From Microcoleus sp. FACHB-61 (lineage in GTDB: Bacteria > Cyanobacteriota > Cyanobacteriia > Cyanobacteriales > Microcoleaceae): a stretch of DNA of 64,000 bases. The translations under genes were made by a program, and so were the position numbers. Positions 9,750 to 18,661 of the stretch are shown here, piece by piece. Under the pieces are notes generated by a model. The model searched no databases and was not told where the DNA came from. It saw only the letters and a program-made list of their open reading frames with translations. The stretch covers positions 186,001 through 250,000 of the forward strand of contig JACJNY010000063.1 in NCBI GenBank assembly GCA_014695295.1, in the 5' to 3' direction. How positions within the stretch are numbered: position 1 is the stretch's first letter; each line of letters opens with the position of its first letter.

Positions 9750-10439
9750 TTAATTTCTCATGCGGTATCCGACGCCGTGTACAGTTTCAATTAAATTCGC
9801 GCAGCCAACTGATTCGAGTTTGCGCCGCAGCAAGCGCACTTGAGCGGCTACTACATTGCTAAAGGTATCTGCACTTGCTTCCCATATCTGATTCCGAATT
9901 TGGTCGGTGGTGACAATTTGGTTGGGATGTTTCATAAAATATTCTAACAGTTGAAATTCTTTGTTTGTCAGCGAAATTATCTGGTTTTTGCCGTTGCGAT
10001 CGAGATGACAAGCAGTGCGATTTCCGCAGTCGAGAACGAGATTCCCTACTTGTAGCTGTTGTGGCTGAATTTGGGGCGATCGCCTCTGCAATGCCCGCAA
10101 CCTTGCTAACAGTTCCGCCATCCCGAACGGCTTGACTAAATAATCATCAGCCCCGGCATCTAGTCCCGCAACTTTATCTTCCATTCGGTCTTTTGCTGTC
10201 AGCATCAATACGGGCAGTGCGCTATGTTTAGCACGCAATCTCCGCAGCAGTTCCAATCCTGACAATCCTGGTAGCAACCAGTCAAAAATAGCGAGGGTGT
10301 ATTGCGTCCACTGGCTGTCTAAATATTCCCAAGCTTCATTGCCATCTAGGGCCCAATCAACTATATATTTTTCCTGCTTTAAGGTTCGCTCGATCGCTTT
10401 TCCTAAATCTGGCTCGTCTTCAACTAGCAAAACTCTCAT
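9750..10439 (-). CDS. rppA: OmpR-family response regulator, RppA/NrsR/CopR-like
   Basis: Transcription factor of 229 residues: receiver domain (1-118) with acidic pocket E8/D9, phospho-acceptor Asp53 in IFDWLLPG, Thr81 and Lys103, then a winged-helix DNA-binding domain (about 125-227) ending in the family-typical ETVHGVGYRMR. The receiver strongly resembles cyanobacterial RppA (MEDKVAGLDAGADDYLVKPFG). A TTTCAT-N5-TTTCAT direct repeat lies 84 bp upstream of its own start. The same repeat precedes four copper-efflux genes in this window, so autoregulation and control of the copper regulon are likely. Transcription order is regulator, small protein, kinase. Confidence 0.88.
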   Translation of the reverse strand: MRVLLVEDEPDLGKAIERTLKQEKYIVDWALDGNEAWEYLDSQWTQYTLAIFDWLLPGLSGLELLRRLRAKHSALPVLMLTAKDRMEDKVAGLDAGADDYLVKPFGMAELLARLRALQRRSPQIQPQQLQVGNLVLDCGNRTACHLDRNGKNQIISLTNKEFQLLEYFMKHPNQIVTTDQIRNQIWEASADTFSNVVAAQVRLLRRKLESVGCANLIETVHGVGYRMRN

Positions 10440-10522
10440 AAGATTAATTTACAGCGGTCAATCTCTATACATTGTTAGCCGCCGACAGCGCCAACCCCCA
10501 ACATATAAGCTGACACACTTAG

Positions 10523-10540
10523 ATGAAATCAGCATGAAAT
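10523..10540 (-). promoter_or_regulatory. CopR-type direct-repeat operator, site A (regulator)
   Basis: On the minus strand this reads TTTCAT-GCTGA-TTTCAT: two identical hexamers 11 bp apart, one helical turn, as expected for a tandem OmpR/PhoB-type dimer. It is 84 bp upstream of the response regulator start, suggesting autoregulation. Confidence 0.7.
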
Positions 10541-10565
10541 TTTATGACCGAAACTAATTGGATCG

Positions 10566-10653
10566 CAAGCCCTCGGATTCATTCCAACGCGCTGGCTGAC
10601 TGACGGGAATAAATCTAAAATCTAAAATCTAAAATCGATTGACTGCGCAGAAA
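10566..10653. repeat. Dispersed element with AAAATCT heptamers
   Basis: CAAGCCCTCGGATTCATTCC followed by tandem AAAATCT units and TCGATTGAC. The same parts in the same order form the right arm of the large palindromic element at 59651-59949. Confidence 0.6.
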
Positions 10654-10673
10654 AAGATGATAGTTGACAATTA

Positions 10674-10702
10674 TTGACAACAAGCTGGTAATGTCTTATA
10701 AT
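10674..10702 (+). promoter_or_regulatory. Consensus sigma70-type promoter of the multicopper oxidase
   Basis: TTGACA (10674-10679), a 17-bp spacer and TATAAT (10697-10702): both boxes match the consensus exactly. The ATG follows 39 bp downstream. A second TTGACA at 10664-10669 makes a 10-bp direct repeat that a regulator could use. Confidence 0.8.
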
Positions 10703-10741
10703 CAAGCACGAATGAATATTTGATAAAAATTTTCAATAAGT

Positions 10742-11746
10742 ATGACAGATTTATCCGATCGTCCCGCCATCAAAAAGCCGGGGCGCTGGAGTCGCCGCCA
10801 ACTGCTACAGCTAGGAATAGCTGGTGCTGGGGTAGCGGGCAGCGCGATCGCATTGCAAAATTTGACCCAAAAACGATCGGCTGTGGCGAGAGTACCGCCA
10901 ATGCCCGCAGATGCAGTCACCGTCAGCAATATCAACCCGATGCAAATTGCGCGGGATTTTGATTACGGCACGGTGACGCGCGAAAACGGGCGCACGGTAC
11001 GCGAATTTCGCCTGGAAGCTAATACTTCGATCGTCCAACTTAACAGCGCGGTCACTTTCAACACCTGGAACGTCAACAATCGCGTGCCGGGGCCGACATT
11101 AAGGGCAACAGAGGGCGATCGTATCCGCGTCATTTTTTATAACAAAGCCGGAGATTCTCATTCGCTGCACTTTCACGGCGTTCATACCAGCGAAATGGAT
11201 GGCGTTAAACCAGTGAAACACGGTTCGGTATTTATTTATGAATTCGATGCCAATCCCTACGGAGTGCATCTATATCACTGCCATATTGAGCCCGTAACTC
11301 GCCATATAGGTAAAGGACTCTATGGAATGTTCATCATCGATCCGCCAAAACCCCGCCCTCCCGCCGATGAAATATTGTTAATCATGGGAGGATACGACGT
11401 AAACGACGACAAAAAAAACGAGCTTTACGCTTTTAACGGGTTGCCCAATTATTACATGAACAACCCGATACCTATTTACCGAAATCAGCTAATCCGGCTG
11501 TACGTTCTCAACCTAATTGAGTACGAAGCGGCAGTAACCTTCCACCTGCACGCCAACTTTTTTGACGTATATCGCACGGGAATGACTTTGACTCCCAGTG
11601 AAAGAACCGATGTAATTACAATGGGAGTAGCTGAAAGACATATCTTAGAATTTACCTACGGCTACGCCGGAAAATTTATGTTTCATCCCCATCAAGATGC
11701 GATCGCCGAAGCAGGCTGCATGGGGGTATTTGAAGTCATCACTTAA
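10742..11746 (+). CDS. Two-domain multicopper oxidase, Tat-exported
   Basis: Periplasmic copper oxidase, 334 residues. The N terminus carries a twin-arginine signal (SRRQLL at 17-22, then a hydrophobic stretch). Copper-ligand motifs: HSLHFHGVH and YHCHIEPVTRH in domain 1, VTFHLHANFF and FMFHPHQDAIAEAGCMG in domain 2. The Cys-containing HCH motif is in domain 1 while domain 2 has HPH, so the type 1 copper site should be in domain 1. It is short for a three-domain laccase and fits the two-domain class. Two genes downstream, in the same direction, are a lipoprotein and an Ftr1 permease, which suggests a ferroxidase role as in Fet3/Ftr1 iron uptake. Cuprous oxidase activity is the alternative. 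Confidence 0.87.
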   Translation: MTDLSDRPAIKKPGRWSRRQLLQLGIAGAGVAGSAIALQNLTQKRSAVARVPPMPADAVTVSNINPMQIARDFDYGTVTRENGRTVREFRLEANTSIVQLNSAVTFNTWNVNNRVPGPTLRATEGDRIRVIFYNKAGDSHSLHFHGVHTSEMDGVKPVKHGSVFIYEFDANPYGVHLYHCHIEPVTRHIGKGLYGMFIIDPPKPRPPADEILLIMGGYDVNDDKKNELYAFNGLPNYYMNNPIPIYRNQLIRLYVLNLIEYEAAVTFHLHANFFDVYRTGMTLTPSERTDVITMGVAERHILEFTYGYAGKFMFHPHQDAIAEAGCMGVFEVIT

Positions 11747-11906
11747 ACCACATCCTGCTACCACGGTGCGCCGATTCAAAGAAAGTATGAAATTATTTGA
11801 CAAGCTCGATCGCAAATAGGTAGAATGAATAGCTCGCAAATAATTGAGAATCTTTCTTAATAACTTGTGAGTCCAAATGCACATAACGTAAAAATTAGCA
11901 ACAGCC

Positions 11907-12938
11907 ATGTTACCATCCTTTCGCTTATTACCGACCGCCACGGCTACAGCCATCTTTGTTGCTCTGGCCGGTTGCGCTTCCACCCCCACAGCCACCAACA
12001 CCGACAGCACAGTCTCACCCGCTGCTACAGCCAGTCCCGCATCCACAAGCGGTCACAGCGGGAATCACGGTGGCAAAGGCGCCATAAACATCAATACTGC
12101 CATTCTTTCAGAGTTAGATAAACTCGAAGCCAAGTTAGGAGTACCGGCACTTTCTAACAAAATTCAAGCCAGCCGCCCTTACGGAAAAGTCGAAGAATTG
12201 GTTTCTAAAAAAGTCATTACTCAAGCCCAATTCGACCAAATCAAAGACTTGGTAACTATTGAAAATGTGGTGCTGACAGGCGAGCCCAAAGATGTAGATT
12301 ACATGACTAAACTTGGCTTGATGAAAGGGCATCTTATCGTAGCCAAAGAACTCTTGGATCAAGGCAAACCCGACCAAGCCGAACCGCACATCGGGCATCC
12401 AGTCGAAGAAATTTATGCCGATGTGGAAGATCAGCTAAACGAGCGTAAAATTCCCGAATTTAAGACTACTTTAATTAAATTGCAGGATTTAGTTAAAGCG
12501 GGTGCAAAAGATCCGGCTCAAGTGAATGCAGAATTTGACACATCAATGCAAGCAGTTGACGGAGCAATTGCCGCCCTTCCCGAAGCGCAGCGAAAAGATC
12601 CGAAGTTCGTGCTGCAAGTGATTAACGGCTTGCTAGATACAGCTAATTCCGAATACGGAGCGGCGGTTGCTAACGGCAAAATTTCCGCAATTATTGAATA
12701 CCAAGATTCGCGGGGTTTTGTCATGTACGCGGAAAACCTGTACAAAGATATCGCCGATCAAGTGGCTAAAACCAGCCCGGAAATTGACAAAGCAATTGTT
12801 GCCAACATGAATGAACTTAAGGCAAATTGGCCAACTGCGATCGCACCCCCCGCCCCCGTAAAAACAACCGAACAAGTCAACCAGCTAGTTAAAACGATCG
12901 AAAGCGACAGCCAAAAAGTTCTCAAACCCGCCTCTTAA
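11907..12938 (+). CDS. Lipoprotein with ComEA-like helix-hairpin-helix domain, iron-uptake associated
   Basis: Probable lipoprotein of 343 residues. A signal peptide ends in lipobox LAGC (Cys23), followed by a Thr/Ala/Ser-rich linker and a short His/Gly patch (GHSGNHGG). Residues about 60-115 form a ComEA-like helix-hairpin-helix unit (ININTAILSELDKLEAKLGV...YGKVEEL). The rest is helical with the motif GHLIVAKELLDQGKPDQAEPHIGHP, whose His and acidic residues could bind metal (inference). It lies between the multicopper oxidase and Ftr1 on the same strand, so it is probably the periplasmic partner passing iron from oxidase to permease. DNA uptake is unlikely from context. Confidence 0.75.
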   Translation: MLPSFRLLPTATATAIFVALAGCASTPTATNTDSTVSPAATASPASTSGHSGNHGGKGAININTAILSELDKLEAKLGVPALSNKIQASRPYGKVEELVSKKVITQAQFDQIKDLVTIENVVLTGEPKDVDYMTKLGLMKGHLIVAKELLDQGKPDQAEPHIGHPVEEIYADVEDQLNERKIPEFKTTLIKLQDLVKAGAKDPAQVNAEFDTSMQAVDGAIAALPEAQRKDPKFVLQVINGLLDTANSEYGAAVANGKISAIIEYQDSRGFVMYAENLYKDIADQVAKTSPEIDKAIVANMNELKANWPTAIAPPAPVKTTEQVNQLVKTIESDSQKVLKPAS

Positions 12939-13025
12939 AAGCATTACTCTCATTAACAGCGGTAATTGGTAAATAATCTGCCAATTACCTCGCTCCTTAA
13001 CCAGTCCCATTCCCACCATAAAAAA

Positions 13026-13970
13026 ATGAATTTTGGCGAAGCATTGCCCACCTTTGTAATTACTCTCCGCGAAGGAGTCGAAGCCGCCTTAGTTGTCGGA
13101 ATCGTTCTCGCTTGCCTCAAAAAATCAGGACAAAGTTATTTAAGTCCTTGGGTTTTCGGCGGTGTTGGCGTTGGACTTATTGCCAGCGCTTTGATAGGTG
13201 TACTGTTCGGCTGGACTATTCAAATTTTGTCCGCATCCAATCAGCCGTTTGCACCGATTATGGAATCGGTGCTAGAGGCAACCTTTGGGGTGATAGCAAT
13301 AGCAATGCTGAGCTGGATGCTGATTTGGATGACCAAGCAAGCGCGATTTATGAAAGCCGAAGTCGAAGGCGCTGTGAGTGCTGCCTTAACGCAAAACTCT
13401 CATGCCGGTTGGGGCGTATTTAGTTTAGTTTTTATTGCCGTTTTGCGCGAAGGGTTTGAAACTGTTTTGTTTGTCGTCGCCAAGTTTCAACAAGGCATTA
13501 TTCCAGCCCTCGGCGCTTTGGCGGGCATTCTCTCAGCCACCGGACTTGGTGTCCTGCTGTTTAAATGGGGAGTCAAAATTAATATCCGCCTGTTTTTTAA
13601 ATATATGGGCATTTTATTGCTCTTTATTGTAGCGGGTTTAGTGGTATCTACTTTGGGACTTTTTGACAGCGCGGTGAATATTTTATCGCAAGCAAATCGC
13701 GAGTCAGCAGGGCTGTGTTTCTATTACGAAAGATTTACTAAAATCCACTCTTGCATTCTCGGGCCACTGGTCTGGAATAACTCGAAACTGCTTCCAGAAG
13801 ACAAGTTTCCCGGTTTGCTGTTGAGTGCGTTGTTTGGCTACACGGATAAGCTCTATGTCGTGCAGGCCCTGGCTTATTTCGTATTTTTAATCACCGTCGG
13901 CGGCATCTACTTTCAAAGTTTGGCCGGTCGAGTGTTTTTCCCGTTCAAAAAAACTCAGGTAACGAAATAG
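13026..13970 (+). CDS. FTR1-family high-affinity iron permease
   Basis: Inner-membrane iron permease, 314 residues, about seven hydrophobic helices. Both diagnostic REGxE motifs are present: REGVE at 15-19 in the first helix and REGFE at 141-145 in the fourth, the iron-binding pair of Ftr1. A TTG-initiated extension of 20 codons is possible, but the ATG at 13026 puts LREGVEAALVVG at the family-typical position, so it is preferred. It is the third gene after the multicopper oxidase and HhH lipoprotein, a prokaryotic counterpart of Fet3/Ftr1: ferrous iron oxidised by the oxidase would be taken up through this permease. A hairpin terminator follows. Confidence 0.92.
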   Translation: MNFGEALPTFVITLREGVEAALVVGIVLACLKKSGQSYLSPWVFGGVGVGLIASALIGVLFGWTIQILSASNQPFAPIMESVLEATFGVIAIAMLSWMLIWMTKQARFMKAEVEGAVSAALTQNSHAGWGVFSLVFIAVLREGFETVLFVVAKFQQGIIPALGALAGILSATGLGVLLFKWGVKINIRLFFKYMGILLLFIVAGLVVSTLGLFDSAVNILSQANRESAGLCFYYERFTKIHSCILGPLVWNNSKLLPEDKFPGLLLSALFGYTDKLYVVQALAYFVFLITVGGIYFQSLAGRVFFPFKKTQVTK

Positions 13971-13981
13971 GGAATTAAGTG

Positions 13982-14005
13982 CGATCGAAATACGATCGGC
14001 TTTTT
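13982..14005 (+). terminator. Rho-independent terminator after ftr1
   Basis: Stem CGATCG / CGATCG (13982-13987 and 13993-13998) with a 5-nt loop, followed by GC and a run of five T, just downstream of the iron permease stop. Confidence 0.6.
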
Positions 14006-14043
14006 AGTGGAAATGCAGGAGGCAGTTGTTTGTTGCTAATAAT

Positions 14044-14071
14044 TAATGCGCCCATAAGTTAGAGCGCATTA
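14044..14071 (-). terminator. Hairpin downstream of the YtkA-like lipoprotein
   Basis: Perfect 8-bp inverted repeat TAATGCGC / GCGCATTA with a 12-nt loop, 14 bp beyond the stop of the minus-strand lipoprotein gene. It probably ends the cusA-lipoprotein transcript. Confidence 0.5.
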
Positions 14072-14084
14072 GGAAATCAGCTAT

Positions 14085-14564
14085 TTATTGACTGAAGGTA
14101 AAACGACCGTCAACTTTTTCGCCGTTGATATCCGCAGTCACTTTCACTGGATACTGACCGGGTTCTTTGCCGGGAAACACCACAGCGTAATGTTTGCCCT
14201 CAGCATCATACTTGAGAGCTAGGGTTTGCTGCTTTCCATTCGGCAACTGCACTTGAGCCGTCACTTTCGCGTTAGGAACAGGTTCCTTTTTATCCCCTTT
14301 TTGCAAATACAAATCTAAATGAGTTCCGGTAGCTTCTTTTTCAGTTACAAACTCTAAATGGTAAGCTCCAGACTCCACAACTTGCCCCCCTTGAGTTGCT
14401 TTTGCAGAAGCAGCGGCGGGAGCCGAAGACGCAGGTTGAGAGGCAACAGGAGAGGAGGCTGGACTGCTATTTGTATCGCTTGCTTGGTCGCCTTTACTGC
14501 AAGCTCCCAAAAACAGCAATCCAACACTACCTAGAACAATTAAATTTGACTTAAGCGATTTCAT
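14085..14564 (-). CDS. Small envelope lipoprotein linked to RND metal efflux
   Basis: Predicted lipoprotein, 159 residues: signal peptide with lipobox FLGAC (Cys22), a Ser/Ala/Pro-rich tether (about 30-60) and a C-terminal beta-rich domain (about 65-157: HLEFVTEK... KVTADINGEKVDGRFTF). The domain looks like the YtkA/FixH-type immunoglobulin-like fold found near copper proteins; that assignment is by pattern only. The gene starts 39 bp after the cusA-like stop on the same strand, so the two are likely cotranscribed. It probably acts in the periplasm with the pump, perhaps as a metal chaperone analogous to CusF, though no CusF signature is seen. Confidence 0.7.
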   Translation of the reverse strand: MKSLKSNLIVLGSVGLLFLGACSKGDQASDTNSSPASSPVASQPASSAPAAASAKATQGGQVVESGAYHLEFVTEKEATGTHLDLYLQKGDKKEPVPNAKVTAQVQLPNGKQQTLALKYDAEGKHYAVVFPGKEPGQYPVKVTADINGEKVDGRFTFSQ

Positions 14565-14603
14565 TTGTTTGACTCCTTGCTGACTGACAATAATTGGAAA
14601 ATA

Positions 14604-17600
14604 TCACACATTAACTACCTTTCCGTCTTCAATAACTGGCTGAAGTTGTTGAGGTCGTAAAAAATGCCCAAATTGAGCATACAAAGCTGGCAAAACTAAC
14701 AGAGTTAAGGCTGTAGAAGTAAATAACCCTCCTAAAACTACGACTGACAGCGGTTGCAAAATTTCCTTGCCCGCCCCACCTTCAAAGACTAAAGGTGCTA
14801 AACCCAAAGCTGAAGTTAAAGCGGTCATTAGGATGGCGTTGAGCCGTTCCATGGAGCCTTTAACAATAGCTTCCTTAAAAGCCATTCCCTCGGCAAATTT
14901 AGTGTTGTAGTTGTCTACTAAAAGCAAGCCGTTGCGGGTGGCAACGCCAAATAAAGTGACAAAGCCAACTAAAGAAGCTACAGAGATGATGCCGCCCGTC
15001 AAAGCTACCGCAATTACTCCTCCCACTAATCCGATCGGCAAATTAATCATAATCATAGCAGTTGAAGCGATAGACTTCACGGACAAGTACATCAATACTG
15101 TAATTACCAAAAAGGCGATCGCGCTAAATATCATAATATTTTGCGAAGCTCTTTGTTCTGCTTCAAATTGACCGCCGTACTGGATAAAATAGCCAAAAGG
15201 CAACTGCACCTCTCGTTTGACTTTAGCTTGAATTTCATTCACAACCGATCGCAAATCCCTACCTTTAGCATTAGCCGCTGCCACAATCAAGCGAGAAACA
15301 TTCTCGCGGTTAATAGTATTGGGCCCCGTACCGTATTTAACAGTCGCAACTTGGGCGAGGGGAATCTTGTTGCCGCTTGGAGTATCAACCAACAAATTCT
15401 GAATAGTTTCTAGGTTTTTTCGGGCTTCAGGCTGCAACCAAACAACTAAGTCAAAAGTTTGTTGCACTTCCAAAACTTGAGAAACAACTTTCCCGTTTAA
15501 AGCTGTCTCAATTATTTCAGAAAGCTCTCCGATTTTCAAACCGTATCTACCCGCAGCTTGGCGGTCAAACTTAATTTGAATTTGTTGCACTGGCACCTGC
15601 GGTTCGAGCTGCAAATCCACAATTCCCTCAACTGTTTTCATTTGCTCTTCAACTTTTGCACCGATGCTGCGAAGCTGATCCAAATCCGGCCCAAAGATTT
15701 TGACAGCAATCTGACTTCTGACACCAGATAAAACCTCATCCATCCGGTGAGAAATAAAACCGCCGATATTTGGTGCAACTCCCGGCAATTTAGCAAATTC
15801 CTGCCGCAGCGACTCCAAAGTTTTCGGTCTGTTTTTCATCCCTACCTCGCTCAAACCGATATCAATGTGAGCTAAATTGACTCCCGCAGCATCAGCATCT
15901 CCCGGAGCTCTGCCCGATCGCACTTGCACGTATTCAAACCTGGTATCATCCTTAAGTGCATCTTCAATAGCAAAAGCCGCGCTATCTGTTGTCTCCAAAG
16001 ACACCCCCGGATAAAGCATAATAGTATTCACCAAAGTTTGCTCCTGAAACTCCGGCAAAAACACCCGTCCAAAGGAAGGCAAAATAATTAATGCAGCCAC
16101 CATGCTAGCAGCAGCTAAAGCTAAAATAATCCCCGAATAGCGCATTGACAGTTGTATAAAAAAATGATAGACTTTCTTGCAAAATCTCGGCAGCCAAGGT
16201 TCCGCAGCACTCATACGTTTGGTAGGCAACAAGAGAGCGCAAAGGGCCGGAGATATTAACAGCGACTCCAGACTAGAAATCACAACAACTACCAGATAAG
16301 TAATTCCCATAGGCGTAAAAATTCGACCTTCTACACCGGGCAAAGTAAAAATTGGCGAAAACACCACAATCCCAATAACAGTCGCTCCAATTAACGAATC
16401 GCGCACCTCCTGACTGCCATCAAAAATCACATCCATTACCGGGCGCGGATGCAGAGAAGACGTATTTTCTCTCAAATTGCGGTAGGTATTTTCGGCATAA
16501 ACGATCGCATCGTCGATCGCAGTGCCGATCGCCACCGACAAACCCCCCAAAGTCATCGTATTCAGCCCCAGCCCCAGCCAATACATCGCCAGCAGCGCCA
16601 ACAGCCAAGTCAAAAAGAAATCTAGCAAAACAACCGCCAGAGTGCGCCAATTCATCAAAAACGGGATGAGAATAAGGGTGACGATAATACTGCCTTCAAC
16701 TAAAGCCGATCGCACATTCTCCACCGAGGAATTAATATATTCTTCCTGTCGAAAAGTCACAGTAACTTTAATATCTTTTGGCAGAGCTTCCTGCACCTCA
16801 GCCATTGCTGCCTCAACCGCTTTCGTTACTGTCGGAGTATCAGCAACTGGCTGTCTGTTTACCATCACAATCACAGCTTTTTTGCCGTTAAAGCTGCCGT
16901 CGCCCCGCTTGATAGCAGCACCAACCTTGACATCAGCGACATCACCAATTCTGACGACTGTTCCTTGCCGAGATGCGATCGCAGATTGCTGCAAATCTTC
17001 CACAGACTCAATCCGCCCCACCCCCCGGATTAAAGTTTCTCGATCCGGCGTAATTAAATACCCCCCCGGCGCGTTAACATTCGCAGCCGCCGCCGCTTCG
17101 GCAACTTGCTGCAACGACACATTAAAAGCTTTCAACTTTGCAGGTTCTACTAATACTTGATACTGCCTTTCTTCGCCGCCGTAAGCCACGACTTGAGCAA
17201 CCCCAGTCACTGCCAAAAGCCGATTTGTGACTTGCCAGTCAACCAGACGGCGCACTTCCATCAAAGGAGTAGTTTCTGATGTAAAAGCATAGGTAATAAC
17301 AGTACCGACAGGTGAAGTCGTGGGAGAAATTTGCGGTGTTTCTACTCCGGCGGGGAGTTTGCTTTGCGCTTGCTGCAACCGTTCTGTTATCAACTGCCGC
17401 GCTTGATAAATTTCAGTTCCCCAATCAAAGATTACCTTAACCGCAGAAAGGCCCACAGCCGAAGACGATCGCACTGCTGTCACCCCAGGAGTTCCATTAA
17501 TTGCACTTTCAATTGGCAGTGTTACTAAAGACTCGATTTCTTCCGGCGCGAGCCCTGGTGCTTCGGTTTGAATTTCGACTTGCGGGGGTGCAAAAGGAGG

Positions 17601-17717
17601 GAAGACATCAAGCGACATTTGGGGGATGATAGAAAATGTCCACAGACTAACAATAATGGTGGCGACAACGACTAGCCAGCGACGGTTAATTACCCATCTG
17701 AGAATTGTGCTGAACAT
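14604..17717 (-). CDS. CusA/CzcA-family heavy-metal RND efflux permease
   Basis: Inner-membrane pump, 1037 residues, driven by the proton gradient. It has the full RND architecture: TM1 near the N terminus, a large periplasmic domain, a central TM2-6 block containing GGLSVAIGTAIDDAIVYAEN (the acidic residues of the proton relay), a second periplasmic loop, and TM8-12 near the end (LVGFVTLFGVATRNGLLLVDNYN). HME-type sequence features (SLDVFPPFAPPQVEIQTEAPGLAPEEIE) place it with Cus/Czc pumps rather than drug pumps. A TTTCAT-N5-TTTCAT repeat lies 87 bp upstream. The adaptor gene, usually adjacent, is separated by an unrelated three-gene operon. No outer-membrane CusC-type gene is in the window. 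Copper is the likeliest substrate from context. Confidence 0.93.
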   Translation of the reverse strand: MFSTILRWVINRRWLVVVATIIVSLWTFSIIPQMSLDVFPPFAPPQVEIQTEAPGLAPEEIESLVTLPIESAINGTPGVTAVRSSSAVGLSAVKVIFDWGTEIYQARQLITERLQQAQSKLPAGVETPQISPTTSPVGTVITYAFTSETTPLMEVRRLVDWQVTNRLLAVTGVAQVVAYGGEERQYQVLVEPAKLKAFNVSLQQVAEAAAAANVNAPGGYLITPDRETLIRGVGRIESVEDLQQSAIASRQGTVVRIGDVADVKVGAAIKRGDGSFNGKKAVIVMVNRQPVADTPTVTKAVEAAMAEVQEALPKDIKVTVTFRQEEYINSSVENVRSALVEGSIIVTLILIPFLMNWRTLAVVLLDFFLTWLLALLAMYWLGLGLNTMTLGGLSVAIGTAIDDAIVYAENTYRNLRENTSSLHPRPVMDVIFDGSQEVRDSLIGATVIGIVVFSPIFTLPGVEGRIFTPMGITYLVVVVISSLESLLISPALCALLLPTKRMSAAEPWLPRFCKKVYHFFIQLSMRYSGIILALAAASMVAALIILPSFGRVFLPEFQEQTLVNTIMLYPGVSLETTDSAAFAIEDALKDDTRFEYVQVRSGRAPGDADAAGVNLAHIDIGLSEVGMKNRPKTLESLRQEFAKLPGVAPNIGGFISHRMDEVLSGVRSQIAVKIFGPDLDQLRSIGAKVEEQMKTVEGIVDLQLEPQVPVQQIQIKFDRQAAGRYGLKIGELSEIIETALNGKVVSQVLEVQQTFDLVVWLQPEARKNLETIQNLLVDTPSGNKIPLAQVATVKYGTGPNTINRENVSRLIVAAANAKGRDLRSVVNEIQAKVKREVQLPFGYFIQYGGQFEAEQRASQNIMIFSAIAFLVITVLMYLSVKSIASTAMIMINLPIGLVGGVIAVALTGGIISVASLVGFVTLFGVATRNGLLLVDNYNTKFAEGMAFKEAIVKGSMERLNAILMTALTSALGLAPLVFEGGAGKEILQPLSVVVLGGLFTSTALTLLVLPALYAQFGHFLRPQQLQPVIEDGKVVNV

Positions 17718-17803
17718 TTTATGATTTTATAGAGGTAATGACTACCAGCCACCGTTGGGCGATCGACGTTAAATAGCTATTCAATTTACGTTGACACCCA
17801 AAA

Positions 17804-17821
17804 ATGAAATTAGGATGAAAT
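17804..17821 (-). promoter_or_regulatory. CopR-type direct-repeat operator, site B (cusA)
   Basis: On the minus strand: TTTCAT-CCTAA-TTTCAT, 87 bp upstream of the RND permease start. Same spacing and orientation relative to the gene as the other four sites. Confidence 0.72.
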
Positions 17822-17923
17822 CTTTTAACTTCCAACCTTGATTAATAAGTCATCTAAAATTTCAAATCTCAAATGATATAACCTGTCTTGCTATTTTTGA
17901 CAATGCAGCTTACAATAGTTATT

Positions 17924-18661
17924 ATGCAAGCACCAAAACACTACTCGCACGCCCCAATCACCGAAGCCTTGATTGATATACAAGTTAAACTTCCACCCGA
18001 AGTTAAACTTGACAATTTGGCGCAGGTGTACTCCAGCATTCAGGCTGAGTATCCTCAGCGTGAAGAGGTGTTACTTTTTCAGGGACAAATGATGGCAGGT
18101 GCTAGTGTTGGGGCAACAGCCAGCCAATCTCCAATTGGCTATATAGCCTCCCGCGGCGACCAAAAACAAATTCTTCAACTGCGTTTAGATGCTTTCGCAT
18201 TCAGTCGGCTTGCCCCTTACGACTGTTGGGAAAATTTTCGGGATGAAGCAAAGCGACTGTGGAATATCTATCAGTCGGTGACACATCCAGAAGCAATAGT
18301 TCGTTTAGCACTCAGGTATATTAACAGGCTAGATATTCCTTTACCGATTGGCGATCTCAAAGAGTATTTGAGGACATTTCCGGAAGTTTCCCCTGACTTG
18401 CCACAAGGATTAAGTGGCTACTTTATGCAGCTACAAATTCCGCAAGAAAACTTGGGAACAATGCTGGTTATTAATCAAGCAATAGTTCCACCTCCCACCC
18501 CTGATTTTGTTTCTATAATATTGGATTTAGACCTCTTTTTGGAAGGGTATATTCCTCATGAGGAAATAGGGCTTTGGCACATTTTAGAACAAATGCACGA
18601 ACAAAAAAACATAGCTTTTGAAGCTTGCATTACAGAACGCATAAGGGAGTCGATTAACTGA
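17924..18661 (+). CDS. TIGR04255-family protein
   Basis: A 245-residue protein of the sporadically distributed TIGR04255 family, recognised by the N-terminal signature SHAPITEALIDIQVKLP and the later LALRYINRLDIP. Function unknown; no catalytic motif is apparent. The ATG at 17924 is chosen because the signature begins soon after; upstream TTG/ATG codons would add up to 12 residues. It is the first of three overlapping genes (stop overlaps the next start as TGATG), so the three proteins are probably made together. The operon runs against, and lies between, the cusA-like and cusB-like genes, which suggests later insertion. TIGR04255 genes are patchily distributed among bacteria, compatible with a defence or stress role (inference). 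Confidence 0.8.
   Translation: MQAPKHYSHAPITEALIDIQVKLPPEVKLDNLAQVYSSIQAEYPQREEVLLFQGQMMAGASVGATASQSPIGYIASRGDQKQILQLRLDAFAFSRLAPYDCWENFRDEAKRLWNIYQSVTHPEAIVRLALRYINRLDIPLPIGDLKEYLRTFPEVSPDLPQGLSGYFMQLQIPQENLGTMLVINQAIVPPPTPDFVSIILDLDLFLEGYIPHEEIGLWHILEQMHEQKNIAFEACITERIRESIN

Larger units (their letters stand above)
10440..10741. other. Divergent regulatory region, regulator / multicopper oxidase
   Basis: This 302-bp gap holds the CopR-type direct repeat (10523-10540) on the regulator side, a dispersed repeat with AAAATCT heptamers (10566-10653) in the middle, and a consensus promoter (10674-10702) on the oxidase side. The central repeat seems to separate the two promoters. Confidence 0.7.

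Noticed and set aside
10660-10682. Possible Fur box before the multicopper oxidase
   Set aside because: Only about 7 of 19 positions match the Fur consensus, no better than AT-rich background.
11788-11804. TGAAAT half-site before the HhH lipoprotein
   Set aside because: The second hexamer is missing (TGACAA at 10-bp spacing), so it is not counted as a CopR-type site.
17897-17925. TTGACA with TATTAT at 17 bp spacing before the TIGR04255 gene
   Set aside because: The -10 box would cover the chosen start codon, giving a transcript lacking it. Treated as chance unless 5' mapping shows a later start.
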